Source: Methanococcoides orientis (GTDB lineage: Archaea; Halobacteriota; Methanosarcinia; Methanosarcinales; Methanosarcinaceae). From it: DNA of 64,000 nucleotides. Positions 18,135-27,035 of the stretch are shown in pieces. The notes under the pieces are model-generated. The model did not search any database. It was not told the DNA's origin and saw only the letters and a list, made by a program, of their open reading frames with translations. Position numbers and translations under genes: made by a program. The first letter of the stretch is position 1; each line of letters opens with the position of its first letter. Location: assembly GCF_021184045.1 (NCBI RefSeq), contig NZ_CP073710.1:806001-870000 (forward strand), in the 5' to 3' direction.

Positions 18135-18192
18135 GGTTGCTATTAGCCAACTTCCAACATACTAAATTTGGATAAAAGATATTTACAATTTA

Positions 18193-19266
18193 TTAATAAT
18201 GACCCAATATTTCTTCCCAAGATACACCTATCAAACATTCCAGGAGATCATCTTTCCTTTTGTCATATAGTACCTTTAAGCTATCTTTTTTTTCATCAAT
18301 TGTCGCATGATGTAATCGCCTATGGCAGTTCGGACAAAGAGACACAATGTTACTCGGCACATCTAAACTCCAATTGAATTCCCCTTGTTTCCCCATAGGG
18401 ATTAAGTGATGAGCTTCTACAAAATTTTCATCCGTTTTGGAGGAAGTAAATGTTTTATGTCCGATATCGATTTCACAAAGGTAGTTCGAATTTTCCAAAC
18501 TCTCTTTCGCAACTTTGGGGTCTCTGGTCCACACTTCCTTTCCATGACTTGTAGTTGATTTCGGCTTTTTTTGTGGCCTTTTTGGAGTACTCGAAGCTTT
18601 TGCATAAATCACTTCACTTTGATATTCTTCATCTTCAATATCGTCGATATCAGTTGTCAATATTCTGTCCGCAAACCTTTCAAAACTCCCAACTCGCCCC
18701 GTTAACTCGCGATAGATGCCGACTAATTTTATGAGATCACTTGTCAATTGCTTGTCATTCGGCAAATCATCTTTTGAATAAAATTTGCCACAAATATGGC
18801 CCAGTTGATATCCTACGGCAAGATTCTTTTTACTTTTTAAATCAATCTTTTCGAGTGGAAAATCCATTGATGATGGATTTAATAGTTTTCTAAATTCATT
18901 TGCAACTGTTACAATGTTTTCCCGCCCTTCTTTGATTCCATATTCCTCTTTGTAATAAGTCCAACCCTGGTTAAGTGATAAATAAAAACCGGACATATCA
19001 GCCCTAAAGAGATATACAATGTAGTAGCCTTCACTTGCACCCGTAGTGATTTTTTTATCAAATATCGCAACCCAAGGAATTTCAGCCCAATTTTTTCTCC
19101 TTCCGGGAGAGCCCTCAATTTTATAGTACGATGTATCAATAAGTGTTGTTTTTTCAATAGATGCTTTTGGAATATGCCTTACATAATGTGCAAAATCACT
19201 GCCAGGAAGTGGTTTCGTTTTTTCAACTAAATAATTATCCATTATTTTTAGAAAAGACTCTTGCAT
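18193..19266 (-). CDS. MrcB_N (DUF3578)-HNH endonuclease, type IV-like restriction protein
   Basis: 357 residues. Residues 1 to about 170 resemble the DUF3578/MrcB N-terminal domain (YYKIEGSPGRRKNWAEIPWVAIFD, then GFYLSLNQGW), which reads modified cytosine in McrBC-like systems. A linker is followed by a C-terminal HNH nuclease: EAHHLIPMG, then NIVSLCPNCHRRLHH, with His-His, Asn and His ligands in order. The fusion suggests modification-dependent DNA cleavage, a defence role. The start at ATG 19266 is preceded by AGGTGA at optimal spacing; a TTG at 19287 lies upstream of that site and is rejected. It sits alone among island genes. Confidence 0.82.
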   Translation of the reverse strand: MQESFLKIMDNYLVEKTKPLPGSDFAHYVRHIPKASIEKTTLIDTSYYKIEGSPGRRKNWAEIPWVAIFDKKITTGASEGYYIVYLFRADMSGFYLSLNQGWTYYKEEYGIKEGRENIVTVANEFRKLLNPSSMDFPLEKIDLKSKKNLAVGYQLGHICGKFYSKDDLPNDKQLTSDLIKLVGIYRELTGRVGSFERFADRILTTDIDDIEDEEYQSEVIYAKASSTPKRPQKKPKSTTSHGKEVWTRDPKVAKESLENSNYLCEIDIGHKTFTSSKTDENFVEAHHLIPMGKQGEFNWSLDVPSNIVSLCPNCHRRLHHATIDEKKDSLKVLYDKRKDDLLECLIGVSWEEILGHY

Positions 19267-19379
19267 AAATTTCACCTGATTGAACAATATGATAAAATAT
19301 ATTAAATAATTATTGATAATTTTAGAACAGTTTTTTACATAAGAATGTTTTGTTTTAACCGTTCATCGTTTCCGAAAAA

Positions 19380-19607
19380 TCACTTGGGAGGGGGAATAAT
19401 CCTCACCTCTTTCTCCGACTTTTCCGGTATATACTTGGAGTCCAAAATCTTCTTCTCCGAGACCACCTTGGAGACCACGTATAGGCCGTCTCTACGCCTC
19501 AAGAGGAAGAACCCACACTCTTCTATCTCCTTAGCTGTTAACCTCCTTATGAGCCTTTTCTGGACCATTTCGGAGGCAGTTCTGTCGTCATATATGATAA
19601 TCTTTTC
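19380..19607 (-). pseudogene. Truncated copy of the 3' end of the winged-helix gene at 22.5 kb
   Basis: About 75 codons matching the C-terminus of the protein encoded at 22543-23622, residue for residue at most positions: IYDDRTASEM, IEECGF, DGLYVVSKVV, EKKILD, and KEVRIIPPPK before TGA. The DNA similarity also runs a few bases past both stops. The match ends abruptly at about 19607, with no start codon or promoter. Together with the full-length gene it brackets the NHL-repeat gene in direct orientation. Confidence 0.75.
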
Positions 19608-19710
19608 ATTTTATTACAAAGGAAAATGCTTCACGGAACGTTAAAGAAAAATACTGAAAACCACCAAAAAAAGAATTGTGGAGAAAATTGTATTCCCCAC
19701 ACTTAAACAA

Positions 19711-22197
19711 TCACTTTGTTTTGTGGATCTTGATTGAACCTCCACCAATTTCTGTTGTTGGATCTTCATCCTCATCTTCACCCGGCATGTTGTCATAGAC
19801 CACAACATCGTTGTTGTCTTTGTCCCATATCTTTATCCTGAACATGTCAACGTCGGTGCTTGGTGTGAGTTCTGCGTCGATGGCGGTAAGCATGAATCCG
19901 TAGTTACCTTCACCATTGATGGTTCCAGTTCCCTTGTACATTGCTTTGTGTTTGCTGACTACAAGCCAATCATAACTGTCTGAGTGGAAGTTGAGATCAC
20001 CTGCACGGAACTGGAATTCAGTATTACCAACAGGATAATCTTTATTTTTCACGTACTTTGAAACAAAGCCAAAGTTTGCTTTTCCTTCAAGGGTTGGCTC
20101 CGCCAGATATGCTCCCGACTCAGACCAAATCCATCCACCACCGGTTACAAATCCGCCATCTGGGTCGTACACCACTACGTACTGATACAGTTCTGTATCG
20201 AACCCACCGTCATCATCTGTAATCGTGAGATTGACTGTGTACACTCCAGCTGTTGTGTAGGTATGATTATCTATTACAGGACTAGTGGTAGGAAGAGGAC
20301 CTGTTATTATTCCATCACCCCAGTCTATTGTGTACGATGCTTCAGGTTCAAATACTTGAATTCGATGGTTAAAAGTGTCTGCAACATAAACATTTCCGGA
20401 AGAATTCACAGCAATACCAAATGGATCATCAAATTGACCATCACCGCTTCCTTCAGATCCCCATTTTGTCAGGAAAGTTCCAGAGGAATCAAATTTTTGG
20501 ATTCGATGATTCCAAACGTCTACAACAAAAACATTTCCTGAGGAATCCACGGCAACAGTAAATGGATAATAAAATTGACCATCACCGGCTCCATGCGATC
20601 CCCATTTCATCAAGAAAGTACCTGAGGAATCAAATTTTTGGATTCTATCATTCCAAACGTCTCCAACATAAACATTACCGGAAGAATCCACAGCAATACC
20701 GTGTGGATATCCGAATTGTCCATCACCTGAGCCAGGAGTACCCCATTTCATTAAGAAATTACCAGATGAGTCGAATTTTTGGATTCGATGGTTCCAACCA
20801 TCTCCAACATAAACATTGCCTGAAGAATCTACATCAATTCCAAGCGGATCATCAAACTGTCCATCACTAGTTCCTTCAGACCCCCATTTCATCAAGAAAT
20901 TACCAGAAGAATCGAATTTTTGAATTCGATCGTTAAACTTGTCTGTAACGTAAACATTACCGGAAGAATCCACAGCAATATCCGTTGGATAATCGAATTG
21001 CCCATCACCAATTCCAAGAGATCCCCATTTTGTCAGGAAAGTACCAGATGAGTCGAATTTTTGGATTCGATGGTTTTGATTGTCTGCAACATAAACATTC
21101 CCCGAAGAGTCTACGGCAACCCCAACTGGATGATTAAATTGCCCATCACCAATTCCATACGATCCAAATTTATCGACAAAAACATAATTTTCTGTATCAT
21201 GAGAACCAGGATAAGTGAATGTGGCAAATAAATCGACTTCACTACCAACTTCAATTGGTTCAGTGGGTTGCACGGTTAGGGATGTTATTTTTGGAATGTC
21301 AAGTTCAAATACTTGAACCCGATAGTTGTAGGTGTCCATAACATAAACATATCCGGTAGCATTTATGGCAACATCTAGTGGATAATTGAATTGTCCATCA
21401 TCTGAGCCAGGAGTACCCCATTTTGTCAAGAGATTGCCCGAAGAATCATATTTTTGAATCCGATAATTCCAACCGTCAGTAACATAAACATTGTCGCAAG
21501 CATCTATGCCAACACCATATGCGCCACTTGATCCCCATTTTGTCAAGAAATTACCAGAGGAATCAAATTTTTGAATTCGAACGTTCTGAGAGTCTACAAC
21601 ATAAACATTGTCGGAAGAATCCACGGCAACATCTGTTGGATAATTGAATTGATCATCACCAGTTCCAAGAGATCCCCATTTCATCAAGAAATTGCCAGAA
21701 GAGTCGAATTTTTGAATTCGATGATTTTCAGCGTCTGTAATATAAACATTCCCGGAAGAATCAATGGCAACTCCATATGGATATCTGAATTGTCCATCAC
21801 CAGTTCCAGAAGATCCCCATTTCATCAAGAAATTGCCAGAAGAGTCGAATTTTTGAATTCGATGGTTAAAAAGGTCTGAAACATAAACATTGTCGGAAGA
21901 ATCCACAGCAACACGGAGTGGTTGATTAAATTGTCCATCACCGGTTCCAGAAGATCCCCATTTCATCAAAAAATTTCCAGATGAGTCGAATTTTTGGATT
22001 CGATGGTTAAAAGTGTCTGCAACATAAACATTCCCGGAAGAATCTATGGCAACACTCGATGAATACGCGAATTGTCCGTCACCAGATCCTTGTGATCCAA
22101 ATTTGTCAACAAAAACATAATCTGCCGATGCAGTTCCAATGGTAATTAATACCAAAGCTATTCCAAAACAAATCAGTATACTTTGTTTAATTCTCAT
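19711..22197 (-). CDS. Secreted double NHL-repeat beta-propeller protein with a split PKD domain
   Basis: 828 residues, exported (signal peptide MRIKQSILICFGIALVLITIG). It contains two six-bladed NHL propellers built from 40-47-residue repeats of the form VAVDSSGNVYVAD-x-NHRIQKFDSSGNF-x-KWGS-GDGQF. Between them is the first half of a PKD domain (PTEPIEVGSEVDLFATFTYP). After the second propeller the PKD resumes (SYTIDWGDG, then HTYTTAGVYTVNLTITDDDGG). A C-terminal beta-rich domain of about 140 residues follows. The protein probably acts at the cell surface in adhesion or matrix formation. ATG 22197 is chosen because GGTGGTGG lies just upstream; the earlier TTG is rejected. Blade 5 of propeller 1 is shortened. 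Very similar repeats make the locus prone to recombination. Confidence 0.88.
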   Translation of the reverse strand: MRIKQSILICFGIALVLITIGTASADYVFVDKFGSQGSGDGQFAYSSSVAIDSSGNVYVADTFNHRIQKFDSSGNFLMKWGSSGTGDGQFNQPLRVAVDSSDNVYVSDLFNHRIQKFDSSGNFLMKWGSSGTGDGQFRYPYGVAIDSSGNVYITDAENHRIQKFDSSGNFLMKWGSLGTGDDQFNYPTDVAVDSSDNVYVVDSQNVRIQKFDSSGNFLTKWGSSGAYGVGIDACDNVYVTDGWNYRIQKYDSSGNLLTKWGTPGSDDGQFNYPLDVAINATGYVYVMDTYNYRVQVFELDIPKITSLTVQPTEPIEVGSEVDLFATFTYPGSHDTENYVFVDKFGSYGIGDGQFNHPVGVAVDSSGNVYVADNQNHRIQKFDSSGTFLTKWGSLGIGDGQFDYPTDIAVDSSGNVYVTDKFNDRIQKFDSSGNFLMKWGSEGTSDGQFDDPLGIDVDSSGNVYVGDGWNHRIQKFDSSGNFLMKWGTPGSGDGQFGYPHGIAVDSSGNVYVGDVWNDRIQKFDSSGTFLMKWGSHGAGDGQFYYPFTVAVDSSGNVFVVDVWNHRIQKFDSSGTFLTKWGSEGSGDGQFDDPFGIAVNSSGNVYVADTFNHRIQVFEPEASYTIDWGDGIITGPLPTTSPVIDNHTYTTAGVYTVNLTITDDDGGFDTELYQYVVVYDPDGGFVTGGGWIWSESGAYLAEPTLEGKANFGFVSKYVKNKDYPVGNTEFQFRAGDLNFHSDSYDWLVVSKHKAMYKGTGTINGEGNYGFMLTAIDAELTPSTDVDMFRIKIWDKDNNDVVVYDNMPGEDEDEDPTTEIGGGSIKIHKTK

Positions 22198-22542
22198 TAT
22201 TTCCACCACCAAATAATATCTCTTTAAAAATTAATGATAGCCTTATAATTTTCATCTGAAAATTGACTTATCACTAATATTTCCCCAAATTATACTTGGG
22301 TGAAATAATTATTTAAGCCACTCGGTCTATTTTTTTGTGATGTGTATATACAGAAGGATACATCCATTTTGAAGGCTCATTTCTAAAAAAATAGTGTTTT
22401 TCCTCATCCAAAGCAACATTATAGTTCTGCTCTTCAAACATTATCAGTCACTTTTATCCTGTGATCTCTCCAAATACCCAGCTACATTAATAACTCCGTG
22501 TAGATTTTTGTGGAAGAAATCGAAATCTCATGATCGGTGAAA
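22198..22542. other. Intergenic region upstream of the NHL protein gene
   Basis: About 345 bases with no reading frame of note. On the minus strand AT-rich stretches near 22300-22345 could contain the promoter of the NHL gene. Nothing else is visible. Confidence 0.4.
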
Positions 22543-23622
22543 TCACTTGGAGGGAGGGACAATCCTCACCTCTTTTTCCGTTTTTCCCAGTATATACTTC
22601 GCATCCAAGATCTTCTTTTCCGGGACCACTTTGGAGACCACGTATAAGCCATCTGGACGCCTCTGGAGGGTGAACCCACATTCTTCTATCTCCGGGGCCG
22701 ATAACTTCCGGATGAGGCCTTTCTTGGCCATTTCGGAGGCTGTCCTTTTGTCATAAATGACAATCTCTCCACCTTTGAGCTTGTATCCCATGAGTTCCCG
22801 AACATTACTGGACCCGATGACTCTGTAAGGGTAATGCCAAACCTCCGGGAAATCGAAGAACTTTTTTCGGAGTTGTTTTTTCAAATACCCCTTCATCACA
22901 TTATACCGATTTTCATTCGCTTGGAGGGTTTTTGGAGATTCTGGAGGTTTTGGAGAATTTTCCTCCACAAATGTTCCTCTCTGTGAAGCAATTATTCTCT
23001 GAAGTTTCTGATTTTCCTCCATTATTTTCCGTTCCCGACTCGAAATTCCTCCGTTAACAGCATTTTTCTCCACATCGACTCCCTCATCCTCCAGGATCTT
23101 GTCCCTCATACGAACAGGAATTTGCCTTGTGAGAGTCTTGTAGATGGTCTCTGCCTTGTTCGGATGCTCTGCGACGATCCTCTCGATGATCCTTGGGTTC
23201 TGAAGAAGGTTGGCGATTTCCGCATCGATTCTATTGTCGATAAAACCCTCCATCTTGACATAGAAATTCTCCCTGTATAGAAAAGGATTCTCAGCATGTT
23301 CCATGCCTCTCGGTGTAAGCATGTATCTATAGGGTTTTCCACCGACTTTCGTTAGGTATCCGTATTTGCAATAGCGATAAAGGCTTGTCCTTAAGGATCC
23401 ATACTTTACAAAGGGAACCTTACTTCTAATGTCCGCACATGTAAGGGCTCCATCAAGCACAGCATTCAAAACCGCTCCCTTGACCATGCAGTCGGAGGTT
23501 GGGGAAGGGATATTTGTATTGTGGCCTGTGTGAGTAGGTCTATTGATGTTGTTTTCTTTTATTCCTTGTTCCCAACCATTGCTAGGAACCACATTGATAT
23601 TGGATGGGGATATTATGTCCAT
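22543..23622 (-). CDS. Winged-helix-like DNA-binding protein of unknown family
   Basis: 359 residues. Near the N-terminus is a winged-helix-like segment: LNAVLDGALTCADIRSKV, then YGSLRTSLYRYCKYGYLTKV, then YRYMLTPRG. A helical middle follows (IDNRIDAEIANLLQNPRIIERIVAEHP), then a basic conserved C-terminal region (IYDKRTASEMAKKGLIRKL, DGLYVVSKVVPEKKILDAKY). I do not recognise the family; the layout suggests a regulator or replication-associated protein of a mobile element. The start is ATG 23622, preceded by GGTGA; an earlier TTG overlaps that site. Upstream lies a 16-base perfect palindrome that may be its operator. A truncated copy of its C-terminus lies at 19.4 kb. Confidence 0.65.
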   Translation of the reverse strand: MDIISPSNINVVPSNGWEQGIKENNINRPTHTGHNTNIPSPTSDCMVKGAVLNAVLDGALTCADIRSKVPFVKYGSLRTSLYRYCKYGYLTKVGGKPYRYMLTPRGMEHAENPFLYRENFYVKMEGFIDNRIDAEIANLLQNPRIIERIVAEHPNKAETIYKTLTRQIPVRMRDKILEDEGVDVEKNAVNGGISSRERKIMEENQKLQRIIASQRGTFVEENSPKPPESPKTLQANENRYNVMKGYLKKQLRKKFFDFPEVWHYPYRVIGSSNVRELMGYKLKGGEIVIYDKRTASEMAKKGLIRKLSAPEIEECGFTLQRRPDGLYVVSKVVPEKKILDAKYILGKTEKEVRIVPPSK

Positions 23623-23675
23623 TTGCTTCACCAATACTTTGAGGTTGTTTGATGCTGATTTTTTGTTGGGAGGAT

Positions 23676-23738
23676 TGTTAACATATATGGAGTGACGTGT
23701 TCTTGTTGGAGTTGTTAATAGTATAATGTTAACATTAT
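23676..23738 (-). promoter_or_regulatory. Palindromic operator candidate upstream of the winged-helix gene
   Basis: A perfect 16-base palindrome, ATAATGTTAACATTAT, at 23723-23738, and a second TGTTAACA core at 23676-23683. The two TGTTAACA cores are 50 bases apart, within 120 bases of the start codon, which suggests cooperative binding by a dimeric regulator, perhaps the gene's own product. Confidence 0.5.
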
Positions 23739-24167
23739 TTGAAGAGTTCGCAGAAATTCCAATATTTTTGTTGGAAAAATGCTAAGCAGAAACAAGAGGC
23801 TTTGTATCCGTCTCCAATACCGATGGTTTGGAGGTGCATTCGAAAATATTGGTGGAAAATTGAGATTGAATATTCTTGGATTACTGGCAATTGTTCAAGA
23901 CATAATCAGGCAAAAACTGAAAATTCCCCGAGTTCCCAAAGTTCACTGAGTTCCCTAATTAACTCAAAAAATAAAAAGTAAGATAATTTGGTGAATTTAC
24001 TTAATAATTACATAGACGCGTGCTTACAAGATTGATTTTGTAAGATAATAGGGGAACTTTGGAAACTCGGTGAACGGGGTGAATTTACAAAAAAAAGCGT
24101 CATAAATCAGTTTATAAGAAAAATTGCTGATTCATGACTTGATTTTTTCAATCGACTGGAAACTATC
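23739..24167. other. Intergenic stretch in the accessory element with no convincing gene
   Basis: About 430 bases. A 56-codon plus-strand frame (ATG 23779 to TGA 23949; contains RLQYRWFGGAFENIGG) has a plausible composition but no ribosome-binding site or recognised family. Two related segments in opposite orientation are visible: one around 23930-23957 with AGTTCCCAAAGTTCACTGAG, and one around 24050-24080 with GGAACTTTGGAAACTCGG. They form a long imperfect inverted repeat that could be a replication or transposition site. Confidence 0.4.
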
Positions 24168-25696
24168 TCATTCGTCCATCAGTGCAAGAATCTTGTCAAC
24201 GCCTTTCAGTTGGGATTCAGTCAATGCACCTTTTGGAATATGTAGTATGGATTCAGTAGAATCTTGCTCTGTACGAAGTTTTGACAAAACGCTATCATCA
24301 TCATTGATTAGAAGATAGCTTCGGGCACCTGTTTCTTCGGAAACATACTTTTTGATAGTCTCTGATTCAATTAATGTTTCGATGACTTCTGTAAAATCCT
24401 TACTTTTGATTTCACAGCTCTCAAAAGGTCGGAATGACCACAAGAACCACCCTTGTCTCTTAATTTTTTCAGAACCTTCTCGATTTGATTGAATTTTTCA
24501 TCCTCTTCGAGCCTTTCAATTACGTAAATACAGGAAGGCAAAAAGTAAGTACCAACCAAATTGATTGCGACTTCAATTGATCCTTTTGTTATGGTGTAAG
24601 AAATTGGTTTTTTCCCTATTTCAATGAGCATTGAAATCTTTAGGACATAATCACTTGCCCTTCCCAATGCTGAGTTGTAAATATCGTTCTCAAATTTGTC
24701 GGCTTCCGTTTGCTATTCTCGTATTGTGTCTTGATAAAATATCAGTGCATCATCATCAAATGTCATTGCGGTAGTTTCTAATTTATTGAAGATTTGATAA
24801 ATGGCATTTCCATGCTTAATTACAGCTGCCTGATTGTCAACATCTTCATTACTCTCCATGTCAATATCCACATATGGTTTTTGATAAGTGGGTGCAGCGA
24901 ACAGGGTTCTATAGCCATACCCACATTCAAAATCCATGATATTCATGACATCACAATATCTTCTCGTTGTTGTTGCATAATACGAGTTAATGTAGGGGTC
25001 ATTAACAGTAAATTCGGTCGGACCACCTGTTTTGTTACCAGATAATGTTTTCTTTGTACCCAGCCCATCATAAAATTTACACAATTCGTCAAATATACCC
25101 TCATTGTACTTTTTATGATATTTAGCCATCAAACCAGAGGATTCATCGGAAACTAAATTTTGGTGTGAATTTAGTGCTAATGATTCTATTAGTCCATCAA
25201 CTGACTGTGCATCATCAGTAAGCTTCGTGTCTGTGACTCTTTCGTATATTTCCCTGCATTTCTTGGCAGCTGTACTTTTGCGGCTTGTTGTCGACTTTCC
25301 AAGAATTTGGACAAAAATATTGGCTTTGATTGTCACTTGTTTCGTCTTAAGAATTATTTTGCCATTGTTCCAAGCTGCCAGAAGCCACAATGCACTGCAC
25401 ACATTGTATTCGTAGTAAGCATCTGTCAAGCCCTTTACCCATCTGGTATAGACATTTATGAAATGGTCGGCAGGTAAGATTTTGGAAAGGTCAGGTATGC
25501 GTAGGTCAAGATCCTTCCATTTATTCCGGGACACTCCTTCGTTGCTAAGTATGAGGGTTCCTAACTCTTTAGGGTCAATTAAAATATTGAACATATAATA
25601 GAGGCAGGAGAACAAAAAAGTGGTTTCATCATCTGAAGCCACTTTATTGTAATCTGAATGATTCCTTTCAAGTTCAGACCTATTAAATTTAGTCAT
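24168..25696 (-). pseudogene. P-loop (DUF3987-like) element protein, interrupted by TAG and a frameshift
   Basis: About 505 codons of a replication/helicase-like protein seen in archaeal mobile elements. A Walker-A-like GKSTTSRKST follows the strand NIFVQIL, and later comes RASDYVLKISMLIEIGKKPIS. The ATG at 25696 has GAGGT upstream. The frame meets TAG at 24713-24715, then stays open in the same frame to 24371. Near 24400-24420 a one-base shift moves the sequence to another frame (HSDLLRAVK | SKDFTEVIETLIES) that ends at 24168. The TAG alone could be pyrrolysine, but the frameshift indicates decay unless it is a sequencing error. The family is inferred from overall pattern, not confirmed. It follows an 84-residue protein by 15 bases. 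Confidence 0.65.
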
Positions 25697-25711
25697 AGAA
25701 TAACCTCATGC

Positions 25712-25966
25712 CTAATCCGTACTTTCAAATAAACAAAATTTCAAAATAGACTCGATATCAGTGTCTGGAATGATATCGTCTGTTTCATCTGTGGAATCAT
25801 CAGCGTTCTTGATGGACGATTCCAAAGCTTCGAGCTTCTGATGATCTATAACAAATTGTTCATTCTTTGTTTGTTCAAATGAAGATAAAGTGGTCTGGAT
25901 ACTCGTAGTTATTCGACTTCTACTGTAAAAGCCACGTGTGGCATTCTGTAATTTAAGATATGTCAT
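25712..25966 (-). CDS. Small acidic hypothetical protein, first gene of the element operon
   Basis: 84 residues, ATG preceded by GAGGCT. The C-terminal half is strongly acidic (DDSTDETDDIIPDTDIES). No family is recognised. It is in the same frame as, and 15 bases ahead of, the P-loop protein, so the two are probably co-transcribed; both have similar GAGGYTAT leader sequences. It is the only gene in the window that ends in TAG (25712-25714). A TGA follows two codons later, so read-through would add only two residues. Confidence 0.55.
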   Translation of the reverse strand: MTYLKLQNATRGFYSRSRITTSIQTTLSSFEQTKNEQFVIDHQKLEALESSIKNADDSTDETDDIIPDTDIESILKFCLFESTD

Positions 25967-26034
25967 ATTATAGCCTCATTATTATAAATTTTCAATTAAT
26001 TGTATTTGTTCTAATTTTGCAGTTAGGCGTCTGG

Positions 26035-26196
26035 TTATGTTTCTACTGATTGAGCTTGAGCTATCTCACGAACTAATTTCGCAAGGGCACGATACAAAGT
26101 ATCTCCATGACATTCCCATCGATCCAGCTGTTCGGATTGCGTTTTCACGAGGAAATCGGAATAGGACTTGAGATCCATTTCAGAAATATTGGGCAT
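26035..26196 (-). CDS. 53-residue hypothetical protein
   Basis: Complete from ATG 26194-26196 to TAA 26035-26037, with GAGGCGG about ten bases upstream of the start. The sequence is helical and amphipathic (QLDRWECHGDTLYRALAKLVREIAQAQ). No family is recognised. It sits upstream of the 84-residue gene in the same orientation, separated by 70 bases, and is probably part of the same mobile-element operon. Confidence 0.5.
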   Translation of the reverse strand: MPNISEMDLKSYSDFLVKTQSEQLDRWECHGDTLYRALAKLVREIAQAQSVET

Positions 26197-26276
26197 TCCA
26201 AACCGCCTCTTCGAAGTTAAGGAGGGAACTCTTTAAATAGCAAAAAATGAGTGTTCTTTTTGTGAGAATCATCTTG

Positions 26277-26498
26277 TTATCTCCTTTTGGGGTTAATCAA
26301 TTTGTTCTTGCGGGTTCCAATTCCCGAAACTTTTGGTCGAGGGTCGGGAATTGGAGAAACAACCAATTTTCCTTTTTCTATAGTGATCGATACTTTTCCA
26401 CCCGGATTAATCCCGACATTTGCTGCTAGGGCAGGTGGAAGGCAGATTCTTAAGACGCCCATTTGGGCACCACTTACCTTTCTTATATTTTTCAACAT
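26277..26498 (-). CDS. AbrB/SpoVT-type DNA-binding regulator
   Basis: 73 residues. The N-terminal 45 residues form a swapped-hairpin AbrB domain: VLRICLPPALAANVGINPGGKVSITIEKGKLVVSPI, in the order strand, LPxxLAxxxGI, PGxxVxI, xxxLxV. A basic tail (KNKLINPKRR) follows. Such proteins are dimeric regulators, often antitoxins or repressors of mobile elements; no toxin gene is next to it. ATG 26498 is chosen because AGGAG lies six bases upstream. A longer frame reaching 26594 would read through the 17-base palindrome at 26523-26539 that probably regulates the gene. Confidence 0.75.
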   Translation of the reverse strand: MLKNIRKVSGAQMGVLRICLPPALAANVGINPGGKVSITIEKGKLVVSPIPDPRPKVSGIGTRKNKLINPKRR

Positions 26499-26522
26499 GG
26501 TTTTCTCCTGTTGTACTTTCCT

Positions 26523-26539
26523 TGTCAACTGAGTTGACA
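26523..26539 (-). promoter_or_regulatory. Palindrome upstream of the AbrB-type gene
   Basis: TGTCAAC, TGA, GTTGACA: perfect 7-base arms, 25 bases upstream of the chosen start. It is well placed for autoregulation by the AbrB-type dimer. Confidence 0.5.
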
Positions 26540-26594
26540 TATTTCTGTTCTCACAGACCTTTTTAATGGTTTCTATGCGCTCATAAAAGGACAA

Positions 26595-27035
26595 TCATGC
26601 AGTGTCATCAATAAAATATTTTGTTCCCATACAAATGATTGTAATAAAATGTGGGGAAGCCTATCTATTATAGGGAACGAAGTGATTTTAAAGGTATAAA
26701 AAAGTAAAAATTAATTTTTCTCCCATAATCGTGAACAATATACAACAGTACCGATTGATTGTGTTTCCTATTTTTGTAACAATTTTGCAAAATAAGAATT
26801 AATAGTATTCTTTTTCATCATTGTGCGGCATGGTTTTCAACATAAGCCATTAGGTACATGGTAAGGAGTGGTTAACCATTAAACTTATGTGAGTCTATGG
26901 TAGGTGGTTGATGTACCATTGAAGGTCATTAGGTTAGTGGTGAGTAGGTGGTTCAACCCCTATGAGATGGTTTACAGACAGATTGCAAATTCAAGTTCGT
27001 CAAAATCGATCAAAAATCTTCAGGGGCACAAAATA
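26595..27035. other. Gene-free stretch with imperfect direct repeats
   Basis: About 440 bases at the right edge of the accessory island. Two imperfect copies of a segment of about 27 bases start near 26849 and 26927 (CATTAGGT ... GTGGTT), and GTAGGTGGTT recurs exactly at 26900-26909 and 26944-26953. A TGGTTAACCA palindrome lies at about 26868-26877. No gene or RNA is recognised. The repeats may be iteron-like or the scar of an integration. Confidence 0.4.

Noticed and set aside
23739-23981. 80-codon plus-strand frame beside the winged-helix gene
   Set aside because: Composition rich in Ser, Lys and Trp, overlaps a more plausible but still unsupported 56-codon frame, and starts inside the operator region.
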